From JBFJVD01 sp041624375 (lineage in GTDB: Bacteria; Chloroflexota; Anaerolineae; Anaerolineales; E44-bin32), in the NCBI GenBank assembly GCA_041624375.1, contig JBFJVD010000079.1, positions 1 to 11,633 on the forward strand: a stretch of 11,633 nucleotides of DNA. Direction: 5' to 3'. Shown here piece after piece: positions 1-8,132 of the stretch (positions within the stretch are counted from its first letter, which is position 1; every line of letters starts with the position of its first letter). Below the pieces are notes generated by a model. The model was given only the letters and a program-made list of their open reading frames with translations, had not been told where the DNA came from and did no database searches. Made by a program: the position numbers and the translations under genes.

Positions 1-2576
1 CTTTTCGAGAGAGTCACCACCATCGTCTGTGCTTCCCGGTTTTCAATACCCTTGATTCCGACTTGCATGCTGGGGCATAGATGATCCTGCCCGCTGCAAC
101 CTGGATGCTGCGGATGGATTCGACACGATGCGTCCTTCATCCCCGGTAGATAGCGAGCGACGATCGACTGCACTTTCACCCGCTCTGTGTCGGCGAGATC
201 GTCGCTCGCCTCAGTGAGCGGACCGAGGGCGCACGCAGTCTGCATGCTCTTCGGCCTGGACGCACGTCGCTGGATCGTCTTGCGTCCGCGAAGCGGCATC
301 ATTGTTGTTGGATTGTAGAGGGGGTCGCCGTAGACCAGGAAGGAAATGAGTGCCTTTTGATCCTCCCCGTCCAGGTATCCTTGCCGCCGGTGCATCTCGG
401 CCGCCAGGCCTAGCTTCGCTCTCCGCAGCGCCTCACCGACGGGGTGGTTGCGCTTCAGATTGTCCCAGAAGAGTCGCCCGAGCAGATCCGCGGCGAGCAG
501 CGGGGGCGTGACCGAGCCATAGGAGATCTTGGTCGATCCGACGACGGCCTGGCTTCCTGAGGCGAGAAACTTGAGCGCCAAAGCCGTGTCGATCGACTTC
601 CCCAGCACGTTGGCGCCATAGCAGGCCTCGGTGAACACGACCCGCGGGGCACGCCCGCCGTTGACGACGTCGGATGGCCGCAGCGCCACTGGAAACTCTT
701 CCGCCACATCGGCGTCTTGAAGCGGGTCCCGCTGTCCGAACCACTCGGGCGCGTCCTCCAACCCATGCAGGTTGAAGTACGAGAGATGTGCCGCAGGGAC
801 GCCGACCCTGTGAATCCAAGAAGCGTTGATCGGCGGCGAGGTCATCAGCGCGCGCGGTTCTCCAATGGTTCGAAACACGTCCATGGAGGCCTTGCGCCAG
901 ATATTGGCGGAATAACCGAGCGAGCCGACCTGACCTCGGAGGATGCGCGAGAGCCGCTGAACGATCCATGCCCTGAAGCGGACGAGGGGGCTGACCGGCC
1001 TGCGGGCATCTTCATGGCGGTCGCGGGCGGTGCGCAGCAGGCTCACGATCTGATCGCAGTCATCGTCAAACGGCAGGCGCCCCACAGGCCATTCTGGCGC
1101 GAAGTAGTTTTCGTCGGTGGCTGCGTAGGGGTTATCCGATGGTACAGAGTCGTCGATATCGTCCGTCGGATTCGGCAAGAGATGGAAGGGAACAATCTCA
1201 TGCCCGCCGACGATCAGAAGCGCGCCAATCATCTCGCCCCGGTTGGCGAGGCTGCGGTCGAGATCGGCAAGCCGGTGCTTGACTTGCCAGGCATTTCCTG
1301 GGTCGGCCGGCTCAAGGTCGAAGGCGGCGAGGATCGCGGGGTCGTCGGCATAGAAGCGGTAGGCGTTCCATCCGGGCCGGCGACGGACCGCTTCGACCAG
1401 GCAGAGAATGGCCTCATCGATTCTGTGAAAACGATCCTCCCCAAACATCTGGATCAGGCGCGTCCGAGAACTGAGCACCACATAAGCCGGAACCCGGCTG
1501 TCCAGCTCTGGCCGTGGCGTGTCCTTGCCGAGTCGTGTCGAAATCTCATCGAGTTCCTGCTGGATCCGGCGGACCTGTTCGGATTCGCCTTCCCCGAGCG
1601 GATCTTCCAGTTCCGTCCCTGGATTGGGCCCTCTGAATGCCTCCCACGGTTCCGGCTTGGGCCAGTCATCCACGGCGGGGTCAGACCCCGTTTCGGGTAG
1701 GCCGGTTTGATCGTCCGCTTCAGCTGGAGACAGTGCGTGATTTTCATATTGGTCAGGCTCCACCTGACCCCGTTCATCCTGTCTAGGCCCGTCATTCGGC
1801 GGCGCAATCCGATTCATTCCCAGCACTGCCGCAAGTTCGGCCGGCAGCGGCCGTTCGATCGGTGCTTCCAGGCTGCGTGGCCAGAGCCCCTGGAAGGGAT
1901 GGTTCTCGCCCAGGATCTTTCGTGCAATCGAACCGGTCGGATCATGGGCAGCGGCACGCTTCAGGCTGGCAACGCCTTCGGTGAGGTCTCCGGATTCAAG
2001 CTGATAGCGTCCAAGAAAGAGCCGAAATGGCGCCCCATTTGGCCAGCGAGCCCGCGCGCTCTGGGCGAGGGCCATGGCCGCGTCTTCTGCCCCACGGATG
2101 TGGTTTGCCTTGACCGCAAGCCAGGTTGGAAGAGGCTCATTAAGCTCGATGACCAGGACGCTTTCAAGATGTTGCAAGGCTGCCTCGCCGTCGCGTGCAT
2201 CGAGCGCTTCCAGGGCTGACTCGAGAGCGGCCATCCAGGTTGGGGCGGAATCGTGGGAGTCCATGCGTTCCCCTCGCAAGACTCCCGCCAATGCTCGATA
2301 GATCACAACTGCCGGGTCGCGTGACCCCTGCAGCGCATCCGCCATCAGGTCGTAGGCCTCGGGGTCCTCTGGATCAAGCTCGATCGCGTGGCGGATTCGC
2401 TGGGCAGCGGTTTCGTTTCGACCTTCCCCCACCTCCATTCGAGCGAGCTGAAGGATGACCTCTCGATCGTCCGGCCAGCTTGCGAGCCAATCGGCCGCGA
2501 GCGTGCGAAGGAAGGCGCGTTTGCCTGCAATTTCGGATGCCTTGAGCCATGTGAGTAGCGTTTTGCGATCCATCAT
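1..2576 (-). CDS. TPR-like / caspase-fold cysteine peptidase, C25 (gingipain)-like, partial (C-terminus beyond window)
   Basis: This minus-strand frame is open without a stop from the ATG at 2576 to the window edge (858 codons), so the C-terminus is missing. I translated it by hand. Residues 1-240 are helical and partly TPR-like (for example AIELDPEDPEAYDLM near 65-78). Residues 260-335 are a Pro/Glu/Asp-rich linker, followed by a short helix near 335-350. Residues 360-757 resemble peptidase family C25 of clan CD: a hydrophobic strand ending LLIVGGHEIVPF (453-464), SDNPYA (480-485), VGRLPF (498-503), a His-Gly motif YFNLHG (His604), a nucleophile motif VVFTEACYGA (Cys652) and the closing YGDPLYNP (749-756). 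The family cleaves peptide bonds with a Cys-His dyad. The start overlaps the TPR gene by 4 bp (ATGA), which implies translational coupling; an ATG at 2573 is an equal alternative. No signal peptide is visible, unlike secreted gingipains, so an intracellular protease is inferred. A CHAT peptidase is the nearest alternative. Substrate unknown. Confidence 0.85.
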   Translation of the reverse strand, partial: MMDRKTLLTWLKASEIAGKRAFLRTLAADWLASWPDDREVILQLARMEVGEGRNETAAQRIRHAIELDPEDPEAYDLMADALQGSRDPAVVIYRALAGVLRGERMDSHDSAPTWMAALESALEALDARDGEAALQHLESVLVIELNEPLPTWLAVKANHIRGAEDAAMALAQSARARWPNGAPFRLFLGRYQLESGDLTEGVASLKRAAAHDPTGSIARKILGENHPFQGLWPRSLEAPIERPLPAELAAVLGMNRIAPPNDGPRQDERGQVEPDQYENHALSPAEADDQTGLPETGSDPAVDDWPKPEPWEAFRGPNPGTELEDPLGEGESEQVRRIQQELDEISTRLGKDTPRPELDSRVPAYVVLSSRTRLIQMFGEDRFHRIDEAILCLVEAVRRRPGWNAYRFYADDPAILAAFDLEPADPGNAWQVKHRLADLDRSLANRGEMIGALLIVGGHEIVPFHLLPNPTDDIDDSVPSDNPYAATDENYFAPEWPVGRLPFDDDCDQIVSLLRTARDRHEDARRPVSPLVRFRAWIVQRLSRILRGQVGSLGYSANIWRKASMDVFRTIGEPRALMTSPPINASWIHRVGVPAAHLSYFNLHGLEDAPEWFGQRDPLQDADVAEEFPVALRPSDVVNGGRAPRVVFTEACYGANVLGKSIDTALALKFLASGSQAVVGSTKISYGSVTPPLLAADLLGRLFWDNLKRNHPVGEALRRAKLGLAAEMHRRQGYLDGEDQKALISFLVYGDPLYNPTTMMPLRGRKTIQRRASRPKSMQTACALGPLTEASDDLADTERVKVQSIVARYLPGMKDASCRIHPQHPGCSGQDHLCPSMQVGIKGIENREAQTMVVTLSK

Positions 2577-5500
2577 CGTGCCCCTATCAGCTTGCCGAAT
2601 CCACCATGCACCAATTCCAGTGCCCTGACGGCTGCGAGCTGGTGGTGCGCGTCGGCGCTCCTTGGATCCAGCTCGACGACACGCTCAAGCCATCGGGCTG
2701 CTTCTGGGTAGGCCTTCAGCTCCTTGAGGAGCATGCCGCCGCGCAAGAATGCCTCTCTGGCATCGGGTTTCTGTTCTGTGATCCGCGCATAGAGTTCAAG
2801 GGCGACCTTGGGTTGCCGGCGGGCTTCATAGACCCGGGCAAGTTCCTGCAGCGGTCGCCAATCGTCTGGATCAAAATCCCGAGCCTTGGTGAGTTCATCC
2901 AGGGCCCGATCGAGATGTCCGGCTTTCCTAAGCATTCGCCCAAGCATCAGACGACATTCCAGTGAACGCGGAGCCAAGGCTGCGGCTTGAGCGGCGGCGT
3001 CGGCGGCCTGTTCGTAGGCACCCTCCGCCTCGAGTGCGAGTGCCAGGCAAGACCAGGCGTTCTCATCGTCCGGTGAGCTCTCAACCAGGCGCTCAGCTTC
3101 ATCGGCAGCTTCCCCATTCCGCCCCACCAGGAGCAGCAGGCGGATCTGCGCACGCACGATATCATCCCGCCGGTCGGAGGTCTGCACCGCTTCGGCGACT
3201 GCCTCGAGCGCCCGATCGTGTTTGCCCTGATGTGCGAGGACAGATGCCAGCGTGCTGAGCACGTCCGGATCACCGGGGGCGAGCCGCAGCGCCGCCCGAA
3301 CAAACCCACTGGCCGCATCGATCTGGCCCAGTGCCATATTTGACTGCGCAGCGCCTGCGAGGGCAATGGGGTCATCCGGATTCAGCGCCGCAGCTCGCTC
3401 GTACCACGCGAGAGCCTGCTCGGGTTCGCCTGCATGAAAAGCAACCTCACCTGCTTCACGCCAAACCTCAGCCTGCTGAGGAGTCAACTGAATCACGGAT
3501 CCATAGGTCGAGCGGGCTGCCTGGAGGTCCCCCAGCTTGTGCTGCAGCCGCGCCAGCAGCAGAAGGGCCGTGGCATCGTTCAGGTCGAGTTCCACGGCCT
3601 GTTGTGCATGGGCGATCGCGGCGTCAAATGAATTCTGCGCCAAATGCTGTTCGGCCAGGGCACGCTGCCAGGCCGGCTCATCCGGCCAGAGCGTGATGGC
3701 CCGCTGATAACGGCTCAAAGCTTCGAGGGCCCACCCTTCACGTGCGCCCAATCTTGCGCCGAGCGCCAAGGCCAGCGGGCCCACCAGAGAGCCTTCCTCA
3801 GCCTGATCGTAGGCCTTCAACGCATCGTCCAGCTGACCGAGCGCCTCGAGCGCAAGACCGTCCAATAGTCCATGCCACTGCCCGGTAGCTGCCAGCTGAA
3901 TCAGCTCTCTGGCCTCGAGAGGCCGCCCCGCTCGCAGGAGTCCGATCGTCAGCGCTTCGACAATCTCGGGCTCCGGGTTCTCCGGAAGCGCTGCTCGTAA
4001 TTCCGCAACAATCGGCAGGTCGCTGGCGCTTTCGAACGCGAGGCGGAGCAGGCGAGATTGCTGCGCCTCCATGTCCCCGACCTGGGAACCCATCTCCATC
4101 GTTTCGAAGGACTCCGGGGATAGGCTTTCAGCTGATGGCCCGTGCTGATGGGCCTCAGCCTGATCGACGAAGAGCCAGCGAGCAGCGCGGAGACGGACCT
4201 GCACCCGGATCATCTGTGCCTCGAGCCTGGGATCTTCCTGGCCCTTTGAACGGGGTTGGACGACATTTAGGGCGTGGTCCCATTCCCCCAACTGCAGTGC
4301 AACGTCTGAAACGGTGATTCTGTCCAGCGTCGAACGGACGGCCTTCGAAATGGCCTGGTTGAATGCCGAGCGCGCCGCCGCGGCCCGGCCGCTGGCGAGA
4401 TGGGCTTTCGCCAGAAGCGAATAGACCTGAACAGCAGCTCCAGGGAGACCAGCGGCGTGCTGCAGCGATCGTGTGGCGGCCGCCGTCCGGCCCAATGCCA
4501 TCAATGCCTCTCCGAGTCCGACGAAGGGTTCCCATCGGTCAGGATGGGCTTTCGCCGACTGCTGGAGCCAGGTCACGGCAGATTCCGCCTGCCCGGCCTG
4601 GAGGGCAGTCCGACCGGCCTCGAGGGCAAATGCTGCGTCATCTGCGCGCAGGGCAACCGCCTTGCCATAATGGTGCAGGGCCAGCTCCAGCTCTTGCGAC
4701 GCGCTGTGGGCCCGCGCCAACGCGACATGGACTTCGGGCGTGGGATCAAGTGCCAGGGCTCGCTGCCACGCACCGATGGCCCGCGAGCGTTGATCCCTGG
4801 ACCACAGTGTTTCAGCGTAGCCAACCCAGTAGCGTGCTTCTTCGGGATGGATCTCGGTGCTTTGGCGCCATGCCGATTCGGAGACATCCAGATTTCCCGC
4901 ACGCGCCGATACCTGGGCGAGCTTAGCCAACAACGCAGAGTCGCCATTGTCCAACTTGCATGCCATCGTCAGGAGACGTTGGGCGCTTGCCAACCATCCC
5001 CTGGAGGAGCAGGCTTCGCCAGCGAGCGTGAGAACTTCCGACTCCCGTCTTCCATACCATACGGCTCCAGCAAGAGCCTTGCGCAGCCGCCTCTCATCGT
5101 TGAGATCGGAGGCGATCGTAGTAAGCACGAGCCAGGACTGGGGATCTCGGCCACTCGACGCGCAGAGCTGGTCCCAGGCGTTGAGGGCATCTTCCCAATG
5201 TCCCACCTTGCAGGCAATTTGGGTGAGGCGCTGCAAAGCGCTGGGCGAGCCAGAGTCAAGCTCTGCGGCAGCTTTGGCTGCCTCGAACGCCTCATCCAGC
5301 AGGCCGTTCTCCTCGAACGCGCTGGATATCGCCAATTGGAGGTCTACCGACTTCGGGAATTCCCTCACCAGTGGCTCGAGAAGGGAAAGGGCCGCTTCGC
5401 TCCTCCCCTGGCTTAACGCCGTTCGGGACATTCCCAGAGCAGCTTGTTCGCGAGCGCCAGGAGCTGCATCTTCTTCTTCCATGAAGGATTGATAGGCTTC

Positions 5501-7654
5501 GAAGGCCTTTTCGGCTGATCCCTCGAGTTCATAGGCCCGTCCCAGCCAAAGGTGCAGTTCGGGATCTGTGCAGCCACGTTCCTCCGCAGCTCCGAGCGCT
5601 TCAATGGCCCTGGAAGCTTCTGCGGGATGATTGGACGTCCGGACTCGGATCCGGCCAGCGGCAAAGAAGCACTCCTTGGACGCATAATCAGGGATCGAGT
5701 CGAGCAGATTGGATGCTTCTGCCAGCCGATCTTGTCCTTCAAGCAGCTCTGCGAGCCGAAAGCGGGTCTGCCAGTCGCCCGGCCGAAGGCGGTGAGCCGC
5801 CTCGAGCGCGGTGAGGGCCCCTTCGGGATGGCCCATGTCCAGCAGGATCTCGCCTTCCATGCGCAGGAACTTGGGGTGCTTCGGATTGAGATCAAGCGCT
5901 TGCGCGATCCATTCACGCGCTTCGGAGAGGCGCCCTTGCGAGCGATCCCAATCGGCGAGCGCGTGCAGAAGATCTGCCTCCTTGGGGGCAATTTGAACGG
6001 CGCGCCTGAGTGTCTCGCGGGCCTGTTCTTCGTCGCCCTCACTAAGGCTCTGAGCCGACTTCTCCATCCAGGCGTCTGCGAAATCGGGTGTATCGTCAAT
6101 CAGCTCATCAAGAATTGCCTGTGCCCTCTGATCGTCGCCGTGAGATGCGTGGCATCGCGACAGCAGAAGACGGGCTTCCGGGTTCGACGGTTCTTCGGCC
6201 AGGACAGCATCAATGGATTCTCGAGCGAGCTCGTCTTCCCCAGCATCCAGCGCGCAGCGTGACATGGACAGGATGTGTGCAGGATCGGACGCCGCAAGAT
6301 CTTGCCAATATGGGAGGGCGCTCCGTGGCTGTTGGCTGACGCAGAAACACTCGGCAAGGAGCTGTTTGATCTCTGGCTCCTGCGGCGCAAGCGTGAGCGC
6401 AGTCTGAGCCCAGTCCAGCGCTTCGACCTCATAGCCGCTCTCCAGGAACCGTCGCGCGGCCATGCCCAAGCGGTCCGGGGATGAAGATCTGCGCGCCAGG
6501 TCGGCGCGTATCAGCTCCACTGCAGCAGCGATCTCGTCGCACTCCCAGAGTCCCTCTTCGAGGCGCGCAATCCAGCGGCGGCTCCAACGGAAGACCTCAA
6601 CGATATCCTGTGCGGCCTCGAGGAAGGCGGCACGGGCTGGTTCGCGCTCTCCCTGCAGCGCGCTAGTCATGCCCTTTGCGATCCAGTCCGCAGGGGTGCC
6701 TGGGTGACGGACCAGGTCCTGGGCTTCGGCTATCCGTCCTGCGCGCGCCAAACTTACTGCCGCCTCGGCCCTGCGTTCGGCGGTAGGCCGCGCCTGCAGG
6801 GCTTGCATGCGGGCCTCAAGCTCGATCACTGGATTGCCCAGCTGCGAGCCGTGTCCGGCGAGGCGATCGGCCAGTGCGCCAGTAAACTCGGTGGCTTTTT
6901 CCCAAATCCGCTCAAGCTCAGCGGCTGCCTCCTCCGGTGAGCCGATGATCGAACGTGCCGCCGCCGTATCCAGGCGCCTCTCCATGCCTGGTCCCTGTGC
7001 CTGCTCCGCGATCAATGCTTCGGCATAGAACTGAGCCAGCTGCGCCTCGCCGTTGTCCTGGAGGAAAGAAAGTAGGGCTACAGGAGAAAGCGAGTCGATC
7101 CCCAGGAAGGCTGCCGCCGCCTCGGAGGGTTCCAAATTGGCGAGATGGCTATCGACAGCCAAGCAGAGTGACTCACGTCCCGGAGCTTTCAAGAGTGCCG
7201 AATAGAGACGTCGACGGTCTTCAATCAGTGGGAAGGCAATCGTGAGGATGTCGTGCCAGCTCGCCGGCACCTCCCGAATCCGCTGGGCTAGGGAGTGAAT
7301 TGAGACCTGATCCTCGGCCAGCGCCCGCACCAGTCCAATGCTCGCCAGGGCCAGATCCTCTGGGTTGCTCGGCGTTGCCTGCCCCTGCATGGTGGCGTGA
7401 AATGCCGCCGCAGCTCGCTTAAGAACTTCCGGATTGCCCTCACCTGAGGCAATTGCAGCGACGTCTTGGCCCACAATTGCCATGAACAGATGAATTGGCG
7501 ATTCGCGAATGCTGGCAGGGACAGGATCGAGCTTTAGTTCACGAATCGCTTGCCAAACAGCCGGCATGCGCAGCAAGCGGCCGACGATCTGCGCCACCTC
7601 ACCAGGTGAAAACCGTTCGCTCAGCGCGGCAAGAAAGGGCGGTGTGGACTGCAT
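2573..7654 (-). CDS. Giant tetratricopeptide-repeat protein (1693 aa)
   Basis: The protein is almost entirely alpha-helical repeats. Residues 1 to about 230 are helical without clear TPR consensus. From about residue 410 to the end there are many TPR units, seen as recurring helix-B endings such as ALTLAPQEPE, ALDLNPKHPK, ALALDPTPEV, AVELDLNDAT, AAALNPDDPI, ALRLAPGDPD and VVELDPRSAD. A Ser/Glu/Met-rich, less regular stretch near 1165-1195 splits the repeats into two blocks. There is no signal peptide, membrane segment or catalytic motif, so a cytoplasmic scaffold or ligand-binding superhelix is likely. TPR arrays bind proteins or peptides; what this one binds cannot be read here. The start is supported by GGAGGAA at 7658-7664, with the GGAGG core 5 nt from the ATG. 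It lies 18 bp after the small membrane protein and overlaps the peptidase gene by 4 bp, so all three are probably one operon. Its neighbours suggest a sensor or adaptor for the peptidase, which is inference. Confidence 0.93.
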   Translation of the reverse strand: MQSTPPFLAALSERFSPGEVAQIVGRLLRMPAVWQAIRELKLDPVPASIRESPIHLFMAIVGQDVAAIASGEGNPEVLKRAAAAFHATMQGQATPSNPEDLALASIGLVRALAEDQVSIHSLAQRIREVPASWHDILTIAFPLIEDRRRLYSALLKAPGRESLCLAVDSHLANLEPSEAAAAFLGIDSLSPVALLSFLQDNGEAQLAQFYAEALIAEQAQGPGMERRLDTAAARSIIGSPEEAAAELERIWEKATEFTGALADRLAGHGSQLGNPVIELEARMQALQARPTAERRAEAAVSLARAGRIAEAQDLVRHPGTPADWIAKGMTSALQGEREPARAAFLEAAQDIVEVFRWSRRWIARLEEGLWECDEIAAAVELIRADLARRSSSPDRLGMAARRFLESGYEVEALDWAQTALTLAPQEPEIKQLLAECFCVSQQPRSALPYWQDLAASDPAHILSMSRCALDAGEDELARESIDAVLAEEPSNPEARLLLSRCHASHGDDQRAQAILDELIDDTPDFADAWMEKSAQSLSEGDEEQARETLRRAVQIAPKEADLLHALADWDRSQGRLSEAREWIAQALDLNPKHPKFLRMEGEILLDMGHPEGALTALEAAHRLRPGDWQTRFRLAELLEGQDRLAEASNLLDSIPDYASKECFFAAGRIRVRTSNHPAEASRAIEALGAAEERGCTDPELHLWLGRAYELEGSAEKAFEAYQSFMEEEDAAPGAREQAALGMSRTALSQGRSEAALSLLEPLVREFPKSVDLQLAISSAFEENGLLDEAFEAAKAAAELDSGSPSALQRLTQIACKVGHWEDALNAWDQLCASSGRDPQSWLVLTTIASDLNDERRLRKALAGAVWYGRRESEVLTLAGEACSSRGWLASAQRLLTMACKLDNGDSALLAKLAQVSARAGNLDVSESAWRQSTEIHPEEARYWVGYAETLWSRDQRSRAIGAWQRALALDPTPEVHVALARAHSASQELELALHHYGKAVALRADDAAFALEAGRTALQAGQAESAVTWLQQSAKAHPDRWEPFVGLGEALMALGRTAAATRSLQHAAGLPGAAVQVYSLLAKAHLASGRAAAARSAFNQAISKAVRSTLDRITVSDVALQLGEWDHALNVVQPRSKGQEDPRLEAQMIRVQVRLRAARWLFVDQAEAHQHGPSAESLSPESFETMEMGSQVGDMEAQQSRLLRLAFESASDLPIVAELRAALPENPEPEIVEALTIGLLRAGRPLEARELIQLAATGQWHGLLDGLALEALGQLDDALKAYDQAEEGSLVGPLALALGARLGAREGWALEALSRYQRAITLWPDEPAWQRALAEQHLAQNSFDAAIAHAQQAVELDLNDATALLLLARLQHKLGDLQAARSTYGSVIQLTPQQAEVWREAGEVAFHAGEPEQALAWYERAAALNPDDPIALAGAAQSNMALGQIDAASGFVRAALRLAPGDPDVLSTLASVLAHQGKHDRALEAVAEAVQTSDRRDDIVRAQIRLLLLVGRNGEAADEAERLVESSPDDENAWSCLALALEAEGAYEQAADAAAQAAALAPRSLECRLMLGRMLRKAGHLDRALDELTKARDFDPDDWRPLQELARVYEARRQPKVALELYARITEQKPDAREAFLRGGMLLKELKAYPEAARWLERVVELDPRSADAHHQLAAVRALELVHGGFGKLIGAR

Positions 7655-7672
7655 GATTTCCTCCGTCTGATC

Positions 7673-8008
7673 TCAGACCACGACCCAATTGATCTGGAGG
7701 GTGACCCAGTATGCGGCGATGATGAGGACTAGGCCGAGAATGACCAGGAAGACGCCGATTCCACTGGCTGTTCGGACGAGCTCATTAATCGAGGCGATCA
7801 AATCGGCTGCGCTGCTGACGAGACCGGTGACTTCCTGGGCGATCCCCTTCTGACCCAGACGCACCGATTGAGCGGCAAGCATCCGCAGTTCCTTTGCGTA
7901 CCCGCGTCCCACCAGGATGATGATGCCCGTGACCAGGCACCCGCTGCCCATCAGGAAAAGAGAGGCAGCGAGCACAAGTTGGATATCACTGAGACTGAAC
8001 GGAAACAT
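7673..8008 (-). CDS. Small two-membrane-segment protein (111 aa)
   Basis: I recognise no family. Two hydrophobic segments are clear: about residues 9-33 (LVLAASLFLMGSGCLVTGII) and about 82-104 (GIGVFLVILGLVLIIAAYWV). Between them is an amphipathic helical stretch of about 45 residues (36-80), with positive charges next to the first segment (GRGYAKELR). The start at 8008 is chosen because GGGAGGG at 8013-8019 sits just upstream. A longer frame from 8083 would place the sigma-54 promoter inside the coding region. It is the first gene after that promoter, with a predicted leader of about 30 nt, and is followed 18 bp later by the giant TPR gene. As the operon leader it could anchor the TPR/peptidase partners to the inner membrane, or be a pore-forming or membrane-acting effector. 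Both are guesses; only the membrane topology is visible. Confidence 0.85.
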   Translation of the reverse strand: MFPFSLSDIQLVLAASLFLMGSGCLVTGIIILVGRGYAKELRMLAAQSVRLGQKGIAQEVTGLVSSAADLIASINELVRTASGIGVFLVILGLVLIIAAYWVTLQINWVVV

Positions 8009-8012
8009 GGCG

Positions 8013-8019
8013 CCCTCCC
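8013..8019 (-). promoter_or_regulatory. Ribosome binding site that fixes the start of the 111-aa gene
   Basis: On the minus strand GGGAGGG lies here, with its GGAGG core 5 nt from the ATG at 8008. No comparable site precedes the alternative start at 8083. Confidence 0.8.
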
Positions 8020-8047
8020 GAAGACCGTGCGGTTTCAGGAGGGCTTG

Positions 8048-8065
8048 ATGCAAGGAGCGTGCCAA
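8048..8065 (-). promoter_or_regulatory. Sigma-54 (RpoN) -24/-12 promoter of the membrane protein-TPR-peptidase operon
   Basis: Read on the minus strand the sequence is TTGGCACGCTCCTTGCAT. It matches the sigma-54 consensus YTGGCACG-N4-TTGCW at every specified position, with exactly 10 nt between the invariant GG and GC. Counting 12 nt from the -12 C (8050) puts the predicted transcription start near 8038. That is about 30 nt before the ATG at 8008, with the ribosome binding site in between. The partial rpoN gene, a histidine kinase and an NtrC-type activator lie directly upstream in the same orientation. Sigma-54 holoenzyme cannot open promoters without an AAA+ activator, so this operon should be silent until the activator is switched on. 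I found no second perfect match while reading the non-coding gaps. Confidence 0.9.
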
Positions 8066-8077
8066 GCACGCTCCTTG
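8051..8077. repeat. Perfect 11-bp inverted repeat overlapping the sigma-54 promoter
   Basis: CAAGGAGCGTG and CACGCTCCTTG are exact reverse complements separated by a 5-nt spacer (CCAAG). One arm and the spacer form part of the -24/-12 promoter; the other arm extends upstream of it. No T-run follows on either strand, so an efficient intrinsic terminator is unlikely. It could be a protein-binding dyad, or a hairpin in read-through RNA from the regulator operon. Confidence 0.75.
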
Positions 8078-8095
8078 AGACAAATTCGATTCCCG

Positions 8096-8124
8096 CCGCC
8101 GAGGACCGTCGGAGGGCTCGGCGG
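8096..8124 (-). terminator. Weak terminator-like hairpin after the response regulator gene
   Basis: CCGCCGAG (8096-8103) and CTCGGCGG (8117-8124) form a perfect 8-bp GC-rich stem with a 13-nt loop, starting 9 bp after the stop codon at 8133. On the minus strand it is followed by a sequence containing only AATTT rather than a real U-tract. Termination would be partial at best. The position between the regulator gene and the next promoter is what suggests this role. Confidence 0.35.
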
Positions 8125-8132
8125 TTTCGGGG

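Noticed and set aside
433..969. Minus-strand open frame of 178 codons
   Set aside because: It overlaps the peptidase gene in another frame on the same strand. The peptidase frame carries the family motifs, while this one is Arg/Gly/Pro-rich noise.
717..1700. Plus-strand open frame of 327 codons
   Set aside because: It lies codon-for-codon antisense to the peptidase gene, has no ribosome binding site or recognisable domain, and is a shadow of high-GC codon use in the real gene.
4400..5416. Plus-strand open frame of 338 codons inside the TPR gene
   Set aside because: It is antisense to a clear TPR coding region, its composition matches a shadow frame, and no domain is visible.
1..7654. Type III-E CRISPR (Craspase) locus
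   Set aside because: TPR and caspase-like peptidase resemble its protease arm, but there is no gRAMP/Cas7-11-like gene, no Cas1/Cas2 and no repeat array in the window, and the peptidase motifs fit C25 better than CHAT.
8051..8077. Intrinsic terminator
   Set aside because: The stem is strong but no T-run follows on either strand, and the element coincides with a perfect promoter.
8064..8080. Possible sigma-54 promoter on the plus strand from the mirrored arm
   Set aside because: AAGCACG...TTGAG lacks the invariant GG and GC, and no plus-strand gene follows.
7673..8083. Longer version (136 codons) of the small membrane protein
   Set aside because: Its first 25 residues would be encoded by the sigma-54 promoter and inverted repeat, and the strong ribosome binding site points to the ATG at 8008.
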